From the NCBI GenBank assembly GCA_019359095.1, contig JAHHHZ010000008.1, positions 1-36,472 on the forward strand: 36,472 bases of DNA, read 5' to 3'. Made by a program: the position numbers and the translations under genes. This document shows, piece after piece, positions 1-8,323 of the stretch. Position 1 is the first letter of the stretch; every line of letters begins with the position of its first letter. This DNA is from Pleurocapsa minor HA4230-MV1. Lineage in GTDB: Bacteria; Cyanobacteriota; Cyanobacteriia; Cyanobacteriales; Xenococcaceae. The notes below the pieces were generated by a model. It had not been told where the DNA came from and made no database searches. It saw only the letters and a list, made by a program, of their open reading frames with translations.

Positions 1-197
1 TCTTATTTATTACTCGGACTTCATCGTTTAATTTATACTATGAATCAATTTCAACCCTTGCTTCTTTCTGGGTAATCTCTTTGATTTGTTACTATTTGAA
101 CTCGGAGAGTGACATAAGAGGGTTATAGTCATTTCAAATAAGTTTGAGACAATAAGAGGTTAAAATAAGCTCAAATATATAATTAGATTCCAAATTA

Positions 198-1087
198 ATG
201 ACCCTGAGTTTAGACTTAAGAGAAAGAGTGATAAATTATGTGGAAAATGGAGGAAGTCCCAGCAAAGCAGCCGAAGTTTTTCAAGTAGGAAGGGCATCAA
301 TATATCGATGGTTGGAAAGGGTCGAACCGATTCAGGTTAAAAGACGGAATCGAAAACTAGACTGGAAAGCCTTAGAACAGGATGTACAAATCAATCCAGA
401 AGCGAGATTAATCGACAGAGCCCAAAAATTTGGCGTAAGACCAAGCGCGATATTTTAGGCTCTCAAGAAAATGAAAATCACTCGTAAAAAAAACAACTTA
501 GGTATCGTGAAAGAAACAGACAAGAAAGAATTAACTACTATAGAAAGCTGAGAGAATTAATTAAGATATATGGTGGAAAAAGCTTAGTATATCTGGATGA
601 ATCAGGATTTGAATCAATCTCAAACGGTATTTATGCTTGGTCAAAAAAAGGCAAGAAAATTTATGGAGATAAGCAAGGAAAAAGAGGAACAAGAGAAAAT
701 TTAGTTGCAGCAAGAAGAAAAGGAAAAAAAGATTTAATTGCATCAATGCTATTTACGGGTAGCTTAAATGCAGAGGGATTTGAAGGATGGTTAAGTCAGG
801 GAACAATACGCCGTCGCACGGCGTATTGTTCCCTGACCGTTGGTCAATATTTACTACCATCACTTTGTCGCTCATCGGTAATCATTCTGGATAATGCACC
901 AATTCATCGTAAAAACCTGATTCGGTCACTAGTCAAGGAAGCAGGACATGAAGTCGTATTTTTACCGAAATATTCTCCCGATTTAAATGATATTGAGCAT
1001 GATTTCAGTGCCTTAAAAAGAGCTAGAATGTATGCCAAATCTGATACATCTTTAGATGAAATTATCTGTAATTATTGTGCGGTTTAA
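198..1087 (+). pseudogene. IS630-family transposase, broken by a nonsense codon and a frameshift
   Basis: Residues from 198 encode the N-terminal HTH (LSLDLRERVINYVENGGSPS, with GRASIYRWL following). An in-frame TAG at 457-459 sits where IFWAL would be expected, so a Trp codon has probably become a stop. The frame is then lost near the A-run at 486-493 and resumes from about 503. The catalytic DDE triad is still visible in the second frame: D in VYLDESGFE, D in IILDNAPIHRK, and E in YSPDLNDIEH, ending at 1087. Inside the second part, 799-846 is an in-frame 48-bp insert that adds sixteen residues between WLSQ and YLLPSL. The HTH and catalytic halves cannot be made as one protein without suppression and frameshifting. 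Confidence 0.85.
795..837. repeat. Perfect 20-bp-stem palindrome inserted in the IS630 transposase
   Basis: The arm GTCAGGGAACAATACGCCGT (795-814) is followed by a 3-base loop CGC and then the exact reverse complement (818-837). Four bases GTCA occur at 795-798 and again at 843-846. Removing 799-846 (48 bp) restores a normal-looking WLSQ-YLLPSL transposase reading. The element therefore looks like a miniature palindromic insertion flanked by a 4-bp duplication, and its length keeps the reading frame. Confidence 0.75.
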
Positions 1088-1127
1088 TGTCTCATTCTTA
1101 TTTAAAACAACTATAACTCTCTTGTGT

Positions 1128-1477
1128 ATTGCTTGACTGCGTAACGTTCAAACAAATCATTTAATACTTGCGGTTCAAATCTTGGGTTAATACCGCTTAG
1201 AGCGAGTATTAAAATAGAGCGCCGACCCCTACAAACGGGTTGGGTTGTCCATTTGACAGATTTTAGGAAAGTGGTATAGTGAGCGGGTTTTTTAGATGCT
1301 AGAGAACCGCTTACGGTAGCTATCTAAGCGCTTAATTAATTGGGGTATCTATGTACCCCGTTTACTAGCTTTGAGAGCTTTGATATAGTGACCTTTGAGC
1401 GAATATTGAGCGACTCTTCAGGTTGTGGCATCACCATTCGTGAGTGAAAGCCAGTCCCCTTATAAGCCGAAGGCGAG
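1128..1477. other. Non-coding stretch between the IS element and tRNA-His
   Basis: I see no convincing gene here. A small hairpin, GGGGTA (1342-1347) paired with TACCCC (1354-1359), is present but has no T-run on the expected side, so I do not call it a terminator. The only longer open frame overlaps the tRNA on its own strand and is not credible. Confidence 0.5.
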
Positions 1478-1551
1478 GGCGGACGATGGGACTTGAACCC
1501 ACGAATGGTGGTACCACAAACCACTGCCTTAACCACTTGGCTACGCCCGCC
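1478..1551 (-). tRNA. trnH: tRNA-His (anticodon GTG)
   Basis: Read on the minus strand, the sequence folds as a full cloverleaf. The acceptor is G-1 followed by GCGGGCG, pairing with CGTCCGC. U8-A9 are in place. The anticodon arm is GTGGT-TTGTGGT-ACCAC with anticodon GTG. The T arm is GTGGG-TTCAAGT-CCCAT. The extra 5' G (G-1) opposite discriminator C73 is the identity element of histidine tRNA. CCA is not encoded. Confidence 0.95.
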
Positions 1552-1635
1552 ATATATATCGCTTAGGTATTATAGCATCATTGGCTAGCATTTTACGCTC
1601 ATGGTTTAAAATCAATAAAAGTATTTTTGAACTAC

Positions 1636-2010
1636 ATGGTATTGAAAAAAATCGGTACGCTGGGAATTATTGTCGCGGGGATAAGTGCGATCGCTGTGAT
1701 CACCAACCCAGGTGAAGCAGGATATCGAAAATATGCCGATGACAAGATTAAAACGGAATTAAAAGCTCAAATTTGTACCCAGGTTGCAGAAGATCTAGGA
1801 GTATGGTTGGAGGGTCAATGTCATATTTTGATCGGCACCGCTAGTCCTTATTTAGCAGAGGCAATCAGCCAACAAACACAGCGACAAAACTTTTACCTTT
1901 TCAGTATTTATCAAGCAGATCTCGCTCTCCCTGCACCCCTGCCTAGATATCATGTAGCAACCATTGGTATCTTTGGCAATTACCATATCTATCGAGCCAA
2001 AAAACTTTAA
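1636..2010 (+). CDS. DUF4359-like cyanobacterial protein with N-terminal membrane/signal segment
   Basis: This is a small protein of about 124 residues beginning MVLKKIGTLGIIV. Residues 5-25 are hydrophobic and look like a signal anchor, followed by a soluble domain with two cysteines (QICTQV and GQCHIL) and a C-terminal FGNYHIYRAKKL. The pattern fits the DUF4359 family of cyanobacteria, whose function is unknown to me. An upstream TTG at 1627 would add MNY, but the ATG at 1636 is the more natural start. It is not obviously in an operon; the cupin gene follows after 63 bp. Confidence 0.7.
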   Translation: MVLKKIGTLGIIVAGISAIAVITNPGEAGYRKYADDKIKTELKAQICTQVAEDLGVWLEGQCHILIGTASPYLAEAISQQTQRQNFYLFSIYQADLALPAPLPRYHVATIGIFGNYHIYRAKKL

Positions 2011-2073
2011 TTGGCTGAAGGTCTAATGTTTATCTAAACTGGAGAAAGAAATTCTACAGCCTGGAGTTGATCT

Positions 2074-2454
2074 ATGAGTCAAGATAATGGTAAAAATGAC
2101 AATTTTACTTCTACCGCCCCTAAAAGCGATACTGTTCGTAATCCTCCCTATGGAAAAGTTAAAAGTTTAGATCAAGGACAAAGATATTGCATCAATAAAA
2201 TTGAAATTAATCCAGGGGAACATATGAGTACCCAAATGCATTATCACCGTAGTGAGCATTGGATTGTAGTTTCAGGAACTGCTAAAGTAATCTGTGATGG
2301 TCAAGAAACCCTAGTGATGGCAAATCAGTCTACTTATGTCCCCATGAATACTGCTCACCGAGTCGAAAATCCTGGAGTTATTCCTTTGGTGATGATTGAG
2401 GTGCAAAATGGGGAGTATCTGGGAGATGACGATATTATTCGTTATGATGATTAG
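2074..2454 (+). CDS. Single-domain cupin related to the mannose-6-phosphate isomerase (type II) C-terminal domain
   Basis: A 126-residue cupin. Residues 49-66 hold the first cupin motif (HYHRSEHWIVVSGTAKV) with the metal-ligand His-x-His-x4-Glu pattern. The second motif is VPMNTAHRVENPG. The ending, with GEYLGDDDIIRYDD, is typical of the isomerase domain of bifunctional mannose-1-phosphate guanylyltransferase/mannose-6-phosphate isomerase enzymes. Here it stands alone without the nucleotidyltransferase. A sugar-phosphate isomerase role in GDP-mannose or exopolysaccharide supply is plausible, but stand-alone cupins of this type are often uncharacterised. Confidence 0.8.
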   Translation: MSQDNGKNDNFTSTAPKSDTVRNPPYGKVKSLDQGQRYCINKIEINPGEHMSTQMHYHRSEHWIVVSGTAKVICDGQETLVMANQSTYVPMNTAHRVENPGVIPLVMIEVQNGEYLGDDDIIRYDD

Positions 2455-2480
2455 CGATCGCTAAATCCTGAACAGAAAAG

Positions 2481-2828
2481 TTAAGATTGCAAGCTCGCTC
2501 CTAGCCAATCAAGATAGGTTTTGGAGCCTGCAACTATCGGTAAGGCAATAATCTCTGGCACTTCATAACTATGGAGTGTTTTAATTGTGGCAGCTAGTTC
2601 GTCAAACTTACTCAGATCTGTTTTAATTATTAGCTGGTATTCTTGGTCATGATTAATTTTCCCCTGCCAAAGATAGATGGAGTCGAGGGGAAACAGATTA
2701 ACGCAGGCAGCTAAGGACGCTTCAATTAGTTGGGTGGCGATCCGTAAGGGTACGCGGAGCGTAATCGCTTTTCCTTCTGCCAACGAAGCAACGGTAACTA
2801 AAACCACGCCATAAGTCGAGTTGGTCAT
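2481..2828 (-). CDS. cutA: Divalent-cation tolerance protein CutA
   Basis: A 115-residue CutA, normally a very stable trimeric alpha/beta (ferredoxin-like) protein linked to copper tolerance. Recognisable signatures are SLAACVNLFPLDSIYLWQGK, a QLIIKTD strand, HSYEVPEIIALPI and the C-terminal YLDWL. Between GKAI and ATQL there are about eight extra residues (TLRVPLRI), encoded by a 24-bp insert at a HIP1 site (see the repeat at 2738-2767). They fall in or next to the first helix and could perturb packing. The gene is convergent with the cupin gene and 12 bp downstream of the pentapeptide gene on the same strand, so co-transcription is possible. Confidence 0.93.
   Translation of the reverse strand: MTNSTYGVVLVTVASLAEGKAITLRVPLRIATQLIEASLAACVNLFPLDSIYLWQGKINHDQEYQLIIKTDLSKFDELAATIKTLHSYEVPEIIALPIVAGSKTYLDWLGASLQS
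2738..2767. repeat. 24-bp HIP1-anchored insertion within cutA
   Basis: The sequence reads GCGATC, then 24 extra bases (CGTAAGGGTACGCGGAGCG followed by TAATC), then GC. Deleting the 24 bases recreates an intact HIP1 GCGATCGC and a normal CutA helix. Read on the minus strand, the ends (GCGATTACGCTCC and CTTACGGATCGC) resemble the ends of the longer element at the shc 3' end. Confidence 0.65.
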
Positions 2829-2840
2829 AGATAGAATACG

Positions 2841-3800
2841 TTATGAAGCTATTTGAATTGGCTGAGAAGTTTGATTGAGGGAAATATTTTTTTGAGTATT
2901 GGACAAGAAAAACTGAGCGGAGTGAGACAACATCTGTTCGGTGAAACTGAGATCGAAAACTGCCGACTCAAGATTAGCTCCCTGTAAATCTGTGTAAGTC
3001 AAATCGACATCGCTTAGATTGGCTAGCTTTAAAGAAGCGCCAGTTAAATCGGCGTCAGTTAAATTGGCTTGAGTCAAATCGGCGTTGTCTAAATTGCCTT
3101 TTCTCAGTTGAGCTGCTGCCAAATTAGCCCGATACAAATTAGCACAGTTTAGATTAGCGTTTCTTAATTGAGCAGCTTTTAGATTGGCACTGCTCAAGTC
3201 ACTATTACTAAGATTAGCTTTGGTTAACCTGGCTTGACTAAAATTAATGCCTCTAAGATCGGTACAGCTGAGATCGACGTCAATCAAGAAAGTTTGACCT
3301 AAATTAACTCCAGTTAATGAGCTACCCTGTAGCTGCGCACCCGTTAATCGTCCTTCCCGTAAATCTGCCCACTGAAGGTTAGTTTGAGTTAAATTGGCTT
3401 GTCTCAGGTTGACTTTAAACAACTTAGCGCCACAGAGATTTGCTCCCAAGAGATTTGCCGCTCTTAAATTAGCGTGGGCTAGGTTCGCACCACTAAGCTG
3501 GGCATCAGTTAGCTGAGATTTAACCATAAAAGCACCAGTTAAATTAGCCTTAGTCAGATCTGCCTGGGCAAGATTTACCTCACTCATTTTGGCAAAGCTA
3601 AGATTTGCCCAGTTAAAAGTTGCTTCACTAAGAATTGATTTGGTCAAGAAAGCACGGCTCAGATTTGCTCCCACTAAATTCGCTGCTGTTAGATTAACGC
3701 CAATCAGCATGATGCCTGATAGATCGATTCCACTTAAATTTACGCCTGTAAAGTCTCGATAACCCTGTTCATAAAATTTTAGGAGCTGATCCTTATTCAT
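2841..3800 (-). CDS. Pentapeptide-repeat protein
   Basis: The 319-residue protein is almost wholly made of A(D/N)LxX pentapeptides from about residue 20 to 275, for example ANLVGANLSRAFL and ADLTGASLKLANL. This predicts a right-handed quadrilateral beta-helix. A short N-terminal helix (MNKDQLLKFYEQGYRDF) is typical of cyanobacterial members. The last 35 residues, rich in S, Q and N, lie outside the repeat. There is no clear signal peptide or catalytic domain. Such proteins are numerous in cyanobacteria and mostly of unknown function. Its stop lies 12 bp before cutA on the same strand. Confidence 0.92.
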   Translation of the reverse strand: MNKDQLLKFYEQGYRDFTGVNLSGIDLSGIMLIGVNLTAANLVGANLSRAFLTKSILSEATFNWANLSFAKMSEVNLAQADLTKANLTGAFMVKSQLTDAQLSGANLAHANLRAANLLGANLCGAKLFKVNLRQANLTQTNLQWADLREGRLTGAQLQGSSLTGVNLGQTFLIDVDLSCTDLRGINFSQARLTKANLSNSDLSSANLKAAQLRNANLNCANLYRANLAAAQLRKGNLDNADLTQANLTDADLTGASLKLANLSDVDLTYTDLQGANLESAVFDLSFTEQMLSHSAQFFLSNTQKNISLNQTSQPIQIAS

Positions 3801-4007
3801 AATCGTTATCAGTTTTGAATCTCAGTAAATACAGTTCAAGCGATCGCCAGTAATACCTAAATGACTATCTACCTACTTGCATTATTACCTGTAATCTTCA
3901 GCACAACTATAGAATGATAACTTTTGTCTAAATATGTTTTAATCTATGGTTATAAATTATTTAATCTTTACACCAATCATTCTGATGTTGCTGATTTTGC
4001 CCCAAAC

Positions 4008-5111
4008 TTAATGGGATAAAGAATAAATTCGCCCATCAATCAAAAGCCGAGTAATACCCTTATCTTGGAGATGATGAGAAGTTTTTTGCAGCATCCGTCC
4101 ATCAGGAACTTTAATCACCCGCTCGCGCCGATGAGAAAAGCGTTTAGCAATACGATGGTTATCAAAGACAGGGAGAGTTGTTTGCCTGGTTTCTGCGTCG
4201 GGAATAGCGCCTAAATCAGCAAATTCAGCAAGAGGCTTAACAATTAGCTCGGCGCAGCGGTCAATCACCAAATAGCAAGTTCTGGGCAGGGCAGCTTGAG
4301 ACAAAGGGAGAATTTGAATATTACTAAAATCGGCAGTAGGACTAGGGTAGGAGATATCATCGTCGTCATCGTCATCCTCATCCTCGTCATCCTCATCGTC
4401 TTCCTCGTCATTAATATCTTCTAGATCTTCTCCCAGCATTTCTTTGAGGGCAACAAGCTCCATTTCGTCATTCTCATCGTCGTCATCCTCTTCTAGTTCC
4501 AGGCGATCGCGTTTGAGAATTAGACGTTCGCTTTTGGGAATAGTTTCTTCGTTAGATTTACCGCGTACCTTATCTAAAATCAACTTAACAGGTGCTGGTT
4601 CTGGCTCTGGCGCGACTTGTTCTGCTGGTTCTATTGCCACCTCAGGAATCTCTAGCGATACTTCTGGTGGGGGTGCAACTTCTATGGCAGAAGCAGTCGA
4701 GCGGCGACGACGACGGATCTTCGATTCTTCTGGTGGCTGTTCGGGCTGATCTGAAATAAGATTTGAGGCGATCGCTAATTCAGGCAGAACATCATCACTA
4801 GCGATCGTTTTTTGAGCTTTTTTACGCTTGACTTTAGACTGAGGTTTTTCTTTCGTCTTAGTCTTCGTCTTGGCTGGCTGGGAACTTTGATCCTCTTCGA
4901 CAGATTTTTCTCCTCTGGGAGTGCGGGCTAAACGCTTCTGCTGAATGAGGTCTTCGTACTCGATGGTGGACAATTTATTCTTCAAAAAGCGGCTGATCGT
5001 AGAACTACTAACCTCAAAACTTTTCGCCAAGGTAGAAGTAGTTGCCTCGGAATTACGATATTCTTCAAGGATCTCTTGCTTATCGTTTTCAGTTAGTTTT
5101 CTAGGACTCAT
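4008..5111 (-). CDS. HTH-domain protein with a long acidic linker and conserved C-terminal domain
   Basis: A 367-residue protein with three parts. Residues 1-60 form a transposase-like helix-turn-helix (KLTENDKQEILEEYRNSE, then LAKSFEVSSSTISRFL). Residues 60-260 are low complexity, first basic (KTKTKTKEKPQSKVKRKK), then Pro/Glu-rich, then strongly acidic, with a run of Asp/Glu around 230-250. Residues 265-367 form a compact C-terminal domain (ALPRTCYLVIDRCAELIVKPLAEFADLG) ending GITRLLIDGRIYSLSH. It looks like a chromosomal DNA-binding or regulatory protein rather than a mobile transposase, because no DDE core is present. I recognise it as a conserved cyanobacterial type but cannot assign a function. 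Confidence 0.8.
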   Translation of the reverse strand: MSPRKLTENDKQEILEEYRNSEATTSTLAKSFEVSSSTISRFLKNKLSTIEYEDLIQQKRLARTPRGEKSVEEDQSSQPAKTKTKTKEKPQSKVKRKKAQKTIASDDVLPELAIASNLISDQPEQPPEESKIRRRRRSTASAIEVAPPPEVSLEIPEVAIEPAEQVAPEPEPAPVKLILDKVRGKSNEETIPKSERLILKRDRLELEEDDDDENDEMELVALKEMLGEDLEDINDEEDDEDDEDEDDDDDDDISYPSPTADFSNIQILPLSQAALPRTCYLVIDRCAELIVKPLAEFADLGAIPDAETRQTTLPVFDNHRIAKRFSHRRERVIKVPDGRMLQKTSHHLQDKGITRLLIDGRIYSLSH

Positions 5112-5392
5112 GCTTTCTCAATCAAACTCACGTTAGTGTTGCTTTGTTGTTACTCAGGATACCAATTATCCCAGGGATATTGATCGATACTTTGGGATCG
5201 ATTTTAACTAGGAGTATTGTTTATCTTCAATAGTCTATCCTGTTGGGCGGAACTTAGTAACTTTGGCTACAGTCAAGCAGGTAATTTTCGCTTAATTTCT
5301 GAAATAAGTAATCTATCTTCTAATTATTGATAACTAATAACTGATAAATTATTGAATGGTTGACGTAAAGTTTAGTTAGGATCGAAAACTCA
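5112..5392. other. Divergent spacer between the HTH protein and carA
   Basis: About 280 bp of AT-rich spacer that must contain the promoters of both divergent genes. I could not pick convincing -35/-10 boxes or an operator. No small gene is evident. Confidence 0.4.
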
Positions 5393-6541
5393 ATGGTAAA
5401 TATGCTTAAGCCCAATGCTCAACCAGCTTTACTGGTGTTGGCTGATGGAACGACCTATCGTGGCTGGTCATTTGGGGCAGCAGGTACTACGGTTGGGGAA
5501 GTGGTATTTAATACGGGCATGACAGGATACCAAGAGGTTTTGACCGATCCGAGCTATTCTGGCCAGATCATTACTTTTACCTATCCTGAATTGGGTAACA
5601 CGGGAGTCAATCCTGATGATGAAGAATCCGCTACGGTGCAGGCTAAAGCAGTAATTGCGCGCAATGTTACCGATCGCCCTAGTAACTGGCGTTCGACTCA
5701 ATCTTTACCAGAATATTTACAGGAAAGAAATATTCCAGGTATTTATGGCATTGATACGCGATCGCTAACTCGAAAACTCAGAGACTATGGTGCAATTAAC
5801 GGTGGCGTTTCCACAGAAATACTCGATCCTGAAAAACTGTTAGATATAGTGCAGCAAGCACCTGACATGGCTGGATTAAATTTAGTTAAAGAAATAACCA
5901 CTGCTCAAGTTTATGAGTGGTCAGAAGAAACAGAAGCAGAATGGGAATTTGCTGCCAATGCGAATACAGAGCGTCCATTGACTGTGGTGGCGATCGATTT
6001 TGGTGTTAAGCGCAATATTTTACGCCGTTTAGCGAGCTATGGATGCAAAGTAATTGTTGTACCTGCTAATACTCCCAGTGCAGAAATCTTAGCCTACAAT
6101 CCTGACGGTATTTTTCTTTCCAATGGCCCTGGAGATCCTGCTGCGGTTACCGAGGGTATTGCCGTTACCAAAGAATTACTCGCGGCTGAAAAACCTACCT
6201 TTGGGATTTGCATGGGTCATCAAATCTTGGGTCTATCCTTGGGTGCAGAAACTTTTAAGCTTAAATTTGGACATCGTGGCTTAAATCAGCCCGCAGGTTT
6301 ACAAAAGCAAATTGAAATTACCAGTCAAAATCATGGCTTTGCGATCGCCGCCGAATCTTTAGGTGCAGATGTCGAAATAACTCATCTTAATCTCAACGAT
6401 CAAACTGTAGCGGGTTTACGTCATAAAACCCTGCCCTTTTTCTCCGTACAGTATCACCCTGAAGCTAGTCCAGGGCCTCATGATGCGGATTATTTGTTTG
6501 AGAATTTTGTTAAGTTAATGCAGGAAGCAAAAGATTCATGA
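5393..6541 (+). CDS. carA: Carbamoyl-phosphate synthase small (glutaminase) subunit
   Basis: The 382-residue CarA hydrolyses glutamine and passes ammonia to CarB for carbamoyl phosphate, feeding arginine and pyrimidine synthesis. The N-terminal CPSase domain is clear ([20 protein letters not shown]). The class I glutamine amidotransferase domain has SNGPGDPA, the nucleophile Cys at about 272 ([15 protein letters not shown]) and the His-x-Glu pair in [11 protein letters not shown] (353-356). The length matches the family. The start at 5393 (MVNMLKP) is reasonable, and the ATG three codons later is an alternative. carB is not in the window, as is usual in cyanobacteria, where the two subunits are unlinked. 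Confidence 0.97.
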   Translation: MVNMLKPNAQPALLVLADGTTYRGWSFGAAGTTVGEVVFNTGMTGYQEVLTDPSYSGQIITFTYPELGNTGVNPDDEESATVQAKAVIARNVTDRPSNWRSTQSLPEYLQERNIPGIYGIDTRSLTRKLRDYGAINGGVSTEILDPEKLLDIVQQAPDMAGLNLVKEITTAQVYEWSEETEAEWEFAANANTERPLTVVAIDFGVKRNILRRLASYGCKVIVVPANTPSAEILAYNPDGIFLSNGPGDPAAVTEGIAVTKELLAAEKPTFGICMGHQILGLSLGAETFKLKFGHRGLNQPAGLQKQIEITSQNHGFAIAAESLGADVEITHLNLNDQTVAGLRHKTLPFFSVQYHPEASPGPHDADYLFENFVKLMQEAKDS

Positions 6542-6558
6542 CTACCGATTAAGCTCTC

Positions 6559-6599
6559 AATAAGTACCCTATTATTTTCATGCTATACTTGTACTTATT
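6559..6599 (+). promoter_or_regulatory. Candidate promoter/operator of the yefM-yoeB module
   Basis: A perfect 9-bp inverted repeat, AATAAGTAC (6559-6567) and GTACTTATT (6591-6599), brackets a -10-like TATACT (6584-6589). The ATG of the antitoxin follows 20 bp later. YefM-YoeB complexes are known to autorepress through short palindromes containing a GTAC core, so an autoregulatory operator is likely. The -35 box is weak. Confidence 0.5.
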
Positions 6600-6619
6600 A
6601 AAGGACACCTTGAAACGTC

Positions 6620-6877
6620 ATGGAAATAGTAAATTATTCAGAAGCGAGAGAAAACTTCAAACAGGTTTTAGATCGGGTAAGTGATGATTGCGACTCTACT
6701 TTAATCAAAAGAAGAGACCATGAAGATATCGTCCTGCTGTCAAAAAGTCACTACGATTCAATCATGGAGACATTGTATTTAATGCGTTCTCCCGCTAATG
6801 CTCAACATTTGATGGAGGCGATCGCCAGAGATCAAGCTGGAGAAGGAGAGCGTCACGAATTGATTGATGAGTCCTAA
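6620..6877 (+). CDS. yefM: YefM/Phd-family antitoxin
   Basis: The 85-residue antitoxin has a YefM-type N-terminal DNA-binding fold (MEIVNYSEARENFKQVLDRV; VLLSKSHYDSIMETLYLM). Its acidic C-terminal tail (EAIARDQAGEGERHELIDES) would neutralise the toxin. It overlaps the start of the yoeB gene by 14 bp, the usual antitoxin-first, translationally coupled order. The pair should be autoregulated through the inverted repeat upstream. Confidence 0.92.
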   Translation: MEIVNYSEARENFKQVLDRVSDDCDSTLIKRRDHEDIVLLSKSHYDSIMETLYLMRSPANAQHLMEAIARDQAGEGERHELIDES

Positions 6878-7148
6878 AGGATACCGCTTCGCATATGATT
6901 TAATTTGGGACAGTAAGGCTTGGCAAGATTATATTTACTGGCAGGGTCAAGACAAGAAAACTCTCAAGAGAATTAACCGACTCATCCGAGATACTTTGGC
7001 TACTCCGTTTGAGGGAATTGGTAAACCCGAGCCTTTAAAAGAAAATTTGTCTGGCTACTGGTCGAGAAGAATTGATGAAACTAACAGATTGGTCTATCGA
7101 GTAGGAGAAGACTATATCAAAATTATTTCTTGTCGATATCACTATTAG
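6864..7148 (+). CDS. yoeB: YoeB-family mRNA interferase toxin
   Basis: The 94-residue RelE-superfamily toxin cleaves mRNA on the ribosome. Diagnostic YoeB features are LIWDSKAWQDYIYWQ near the N-terminus, GIGKPEPLKENLSGYWSRRI with the catalytic Glu/Arg region, TNRLVYRV and the C-terminal SCRYHY carrying the catalytic His-Tyr. Compared with typical YoeB it has about ten extra N-terminal residues (MMSPKGYRFA), so a later start is possible. No catalytic residue appears to be missing, so the module looks intact. Confidence 0.93.
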   Translation: MMSPKGYRFAYDLIWDSKAWQDYIYWQGQDKKTLKRINRLIRDTLATPFEGIGKPEPLKENLSGYWSRRIDETNRLVYRVGEDYIKIISCRYHY

Positions 7149-7246
7149 AAAGCGTTCTCGCCTTTGTATAGTAGGCACAAATAACCCATAATAAAAACCA
7201 TTTCAAGACGAGCTAGTCTCAGAGCGATCACCCTAAATTCACTAAA

Positions 7247-7295
7247 TATTTGCAAATCGGGCTAATGTCTAAAGTGAAAAATACTGTTGATCGAG
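7247..7295 (-). pseudogene. Degenerate copy of the shc 3' end
   Basis: These 49 bases align with 8953-9001 (the 3' end of shc) with about nine mismatches. On the minus strand they read QQYFSL-stop-TLARFAN, against QQYFPLQTLARYAN in the intact gene. The similarity stops abruptly on both sides. It is a relict of the cyclase C-terminus that now lies beyond the DUF91 and DUF3465 genes. Confidence 0.6.
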
Positions 7296-7400
7296 TAAAT
7301 TTTTTGCGTCTTTTTATAGATACTAATGATTTGCACTGATGTTTCCAAAAAGTTATTAAGCTAATATATTGATCGAATTTTAGCTATAAACAATCTAAAA

Positions 7401-8321
7401 ATGGAAGCAATAAAATTGTGGCAAATTATAGATCAGCAACAAATTAAAGGTATTGAGCGAGCCAAAGTAGATTATGAAGCACGTCTAGAAACTTGGATTA
7501 AAAATGATATTTCTATTATTTCTAATAATCTTATGGTTATTGGAACACAAGTTCAAACTTCTTACGGTCATAAAATCGATATTTTAGCAATAAATAGTAG
7601 TGGAGAGTTAGTAGTAATTGAATTAAAAAGAGATAAAACTTATAGAGAAGTTGTCGTACAAGGGCTTGATTACGCTACTTGGGTTAAAAATTTAACTTAT
7701 GATGAAATAAATACTATTTTTAATAAAAATAATCCAGATGCTTTAGAGTTATCGGAATCTTTTAGTGAAAAATTTAACCTAGAGATTGAAGAATATAATA
7801 CTGACCATAAAATTTTAATTGTTGGTTCTGAAATTGATGATTCAACTAAAAGAATAATTGAATATTTATCAGGAGAACCATATAATGTCAATATTAATGC
7901 TTTATCTTTTAATTATTTTAAAGACAGTGAAAATAAAGAATATTTAGCTCAATCTTTTATCTTACCAGAATCTACTCTTGTTGAACCCAGTCAAACTAAA
8001 ATCAAAAGAAAAGGGATATCAACTATCAAATCCTTATTTGAGAGTAATAAACTTGAAATTGGACAAAAATTAATCTTCAAGCCTGCAAAAGAAGCAGGTA
8101 AATATAATGAAACTGATTTTATTGCTATCATTCAAAATAATCAAACAAATTGCTTAAAAAGAGCTACAGATAGCCAATGCTATTCTTTAAGTAAACTAAG
8201 AGAAATAATTGTGAATGAATTAGGTTTGACTAATATAAGAGCAAATTGGGGGTTTGGTGTTAGGTATGAATGGATAACTGAAGATGGTAAAAGTTTGGCA
8301 GATTTAAATAAAGAACCATAA
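7401..8321 (+). CDS. DUF91/NucS-like PD-(D/E)XK nuclease-family protein
   Basis: A 306-residue protein whose residues 50-85 carry a restriction-like nuclease core: GHKIDILAINSSGELVVIEL then KRDKT, giving the D-x(n)-E-x-K pattern. The surrounding sequence (QGLDYATWVKNLTYDEI) matches DUF91/NucS-like endonuclease domains. The C-terminal third, rich in K, N and I, is of unknown function and may be a DNA- or substrate-binding part. Base composition is clearly more AT-rich than in the neighbouring housekeeping genes, and the codons are A/T-ended, which suggests horizontal acquisition. The DUF3465 gene follows after 2 bp, so the two are probably one transcript. A role in DNA defence or repair is inference only. 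Confidence 0.75.
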   Translation: MEAIKLWQIIDQQQIKGIERAKVDYEARLETWIKNDISIISNNLMVIGTQVQTSYGHKIDILAINSSGELVVIELKRDKTYREVVVQGLDYATWVKNLTYDEINTIFNKNNPDALELSESFSEKFNLEIEEYNTDHKILIVGSEIDDSTKRIIEYLSGEPYNVNINALSFNYFKDSENKEYLAQSFILPESTLVEPSQTKIKRKGISTIKSLFESNKLEIGQKLIFKPAKEAGKYNETDFIAIIQNNQTNCLKRATDSQCYSLSKLREIIVNELGLTNIRANWGFGVRYEWITEDGKSLADLNKEP

Positions 8322-8323
8322 TA

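Larger units (their letters stand above)
112..1127 (+). mobile_element. Decayed IS630-family insertion sequence
   Basis: The element is delimited by imperfect terminal inverted repeats of about 40 bp at 112-151 and 1088-1127. These match at roughly 33 of 40 positions when one is reverse-complemented; both contain GTTATAGT and end in TGAGACA. Between them lies one broken transposase gene with the HTH and DDE features of IS630/Tc1-mariner elements. The family inserts at TA dinucleotides, but I could not fix the target duplication with certainty, so the outer ends may be off by a few bases. The element is probably inactive in cis. Confidence 0.8.

Noticed and set aside
561-746. Phe/Leu-rich minus-strand frame
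   Set aside because: It is the antisense of the Lys-rich transposase region and has no independent support.
1342-1359. Hairpin GGGGTA/TACCCC as a tRNA-His terminator
   Set aside because: The stem is short, there is no T-run on the minus strand, and it lies more than 100 bp beyond the tRNA.
1336-1536. Open frame of 66 codons on the minus strand
   Set aside because: It overlaps tRNA-His on the same strand and has no family resemblance or ribosome binding site.
4444-4749. Ser/Arg-rich frame on the plus strand
   Set aside because: It is the antisense shadow of the acidic tract in the HTH protein; the low complexity comes from GAT/GAG codons.
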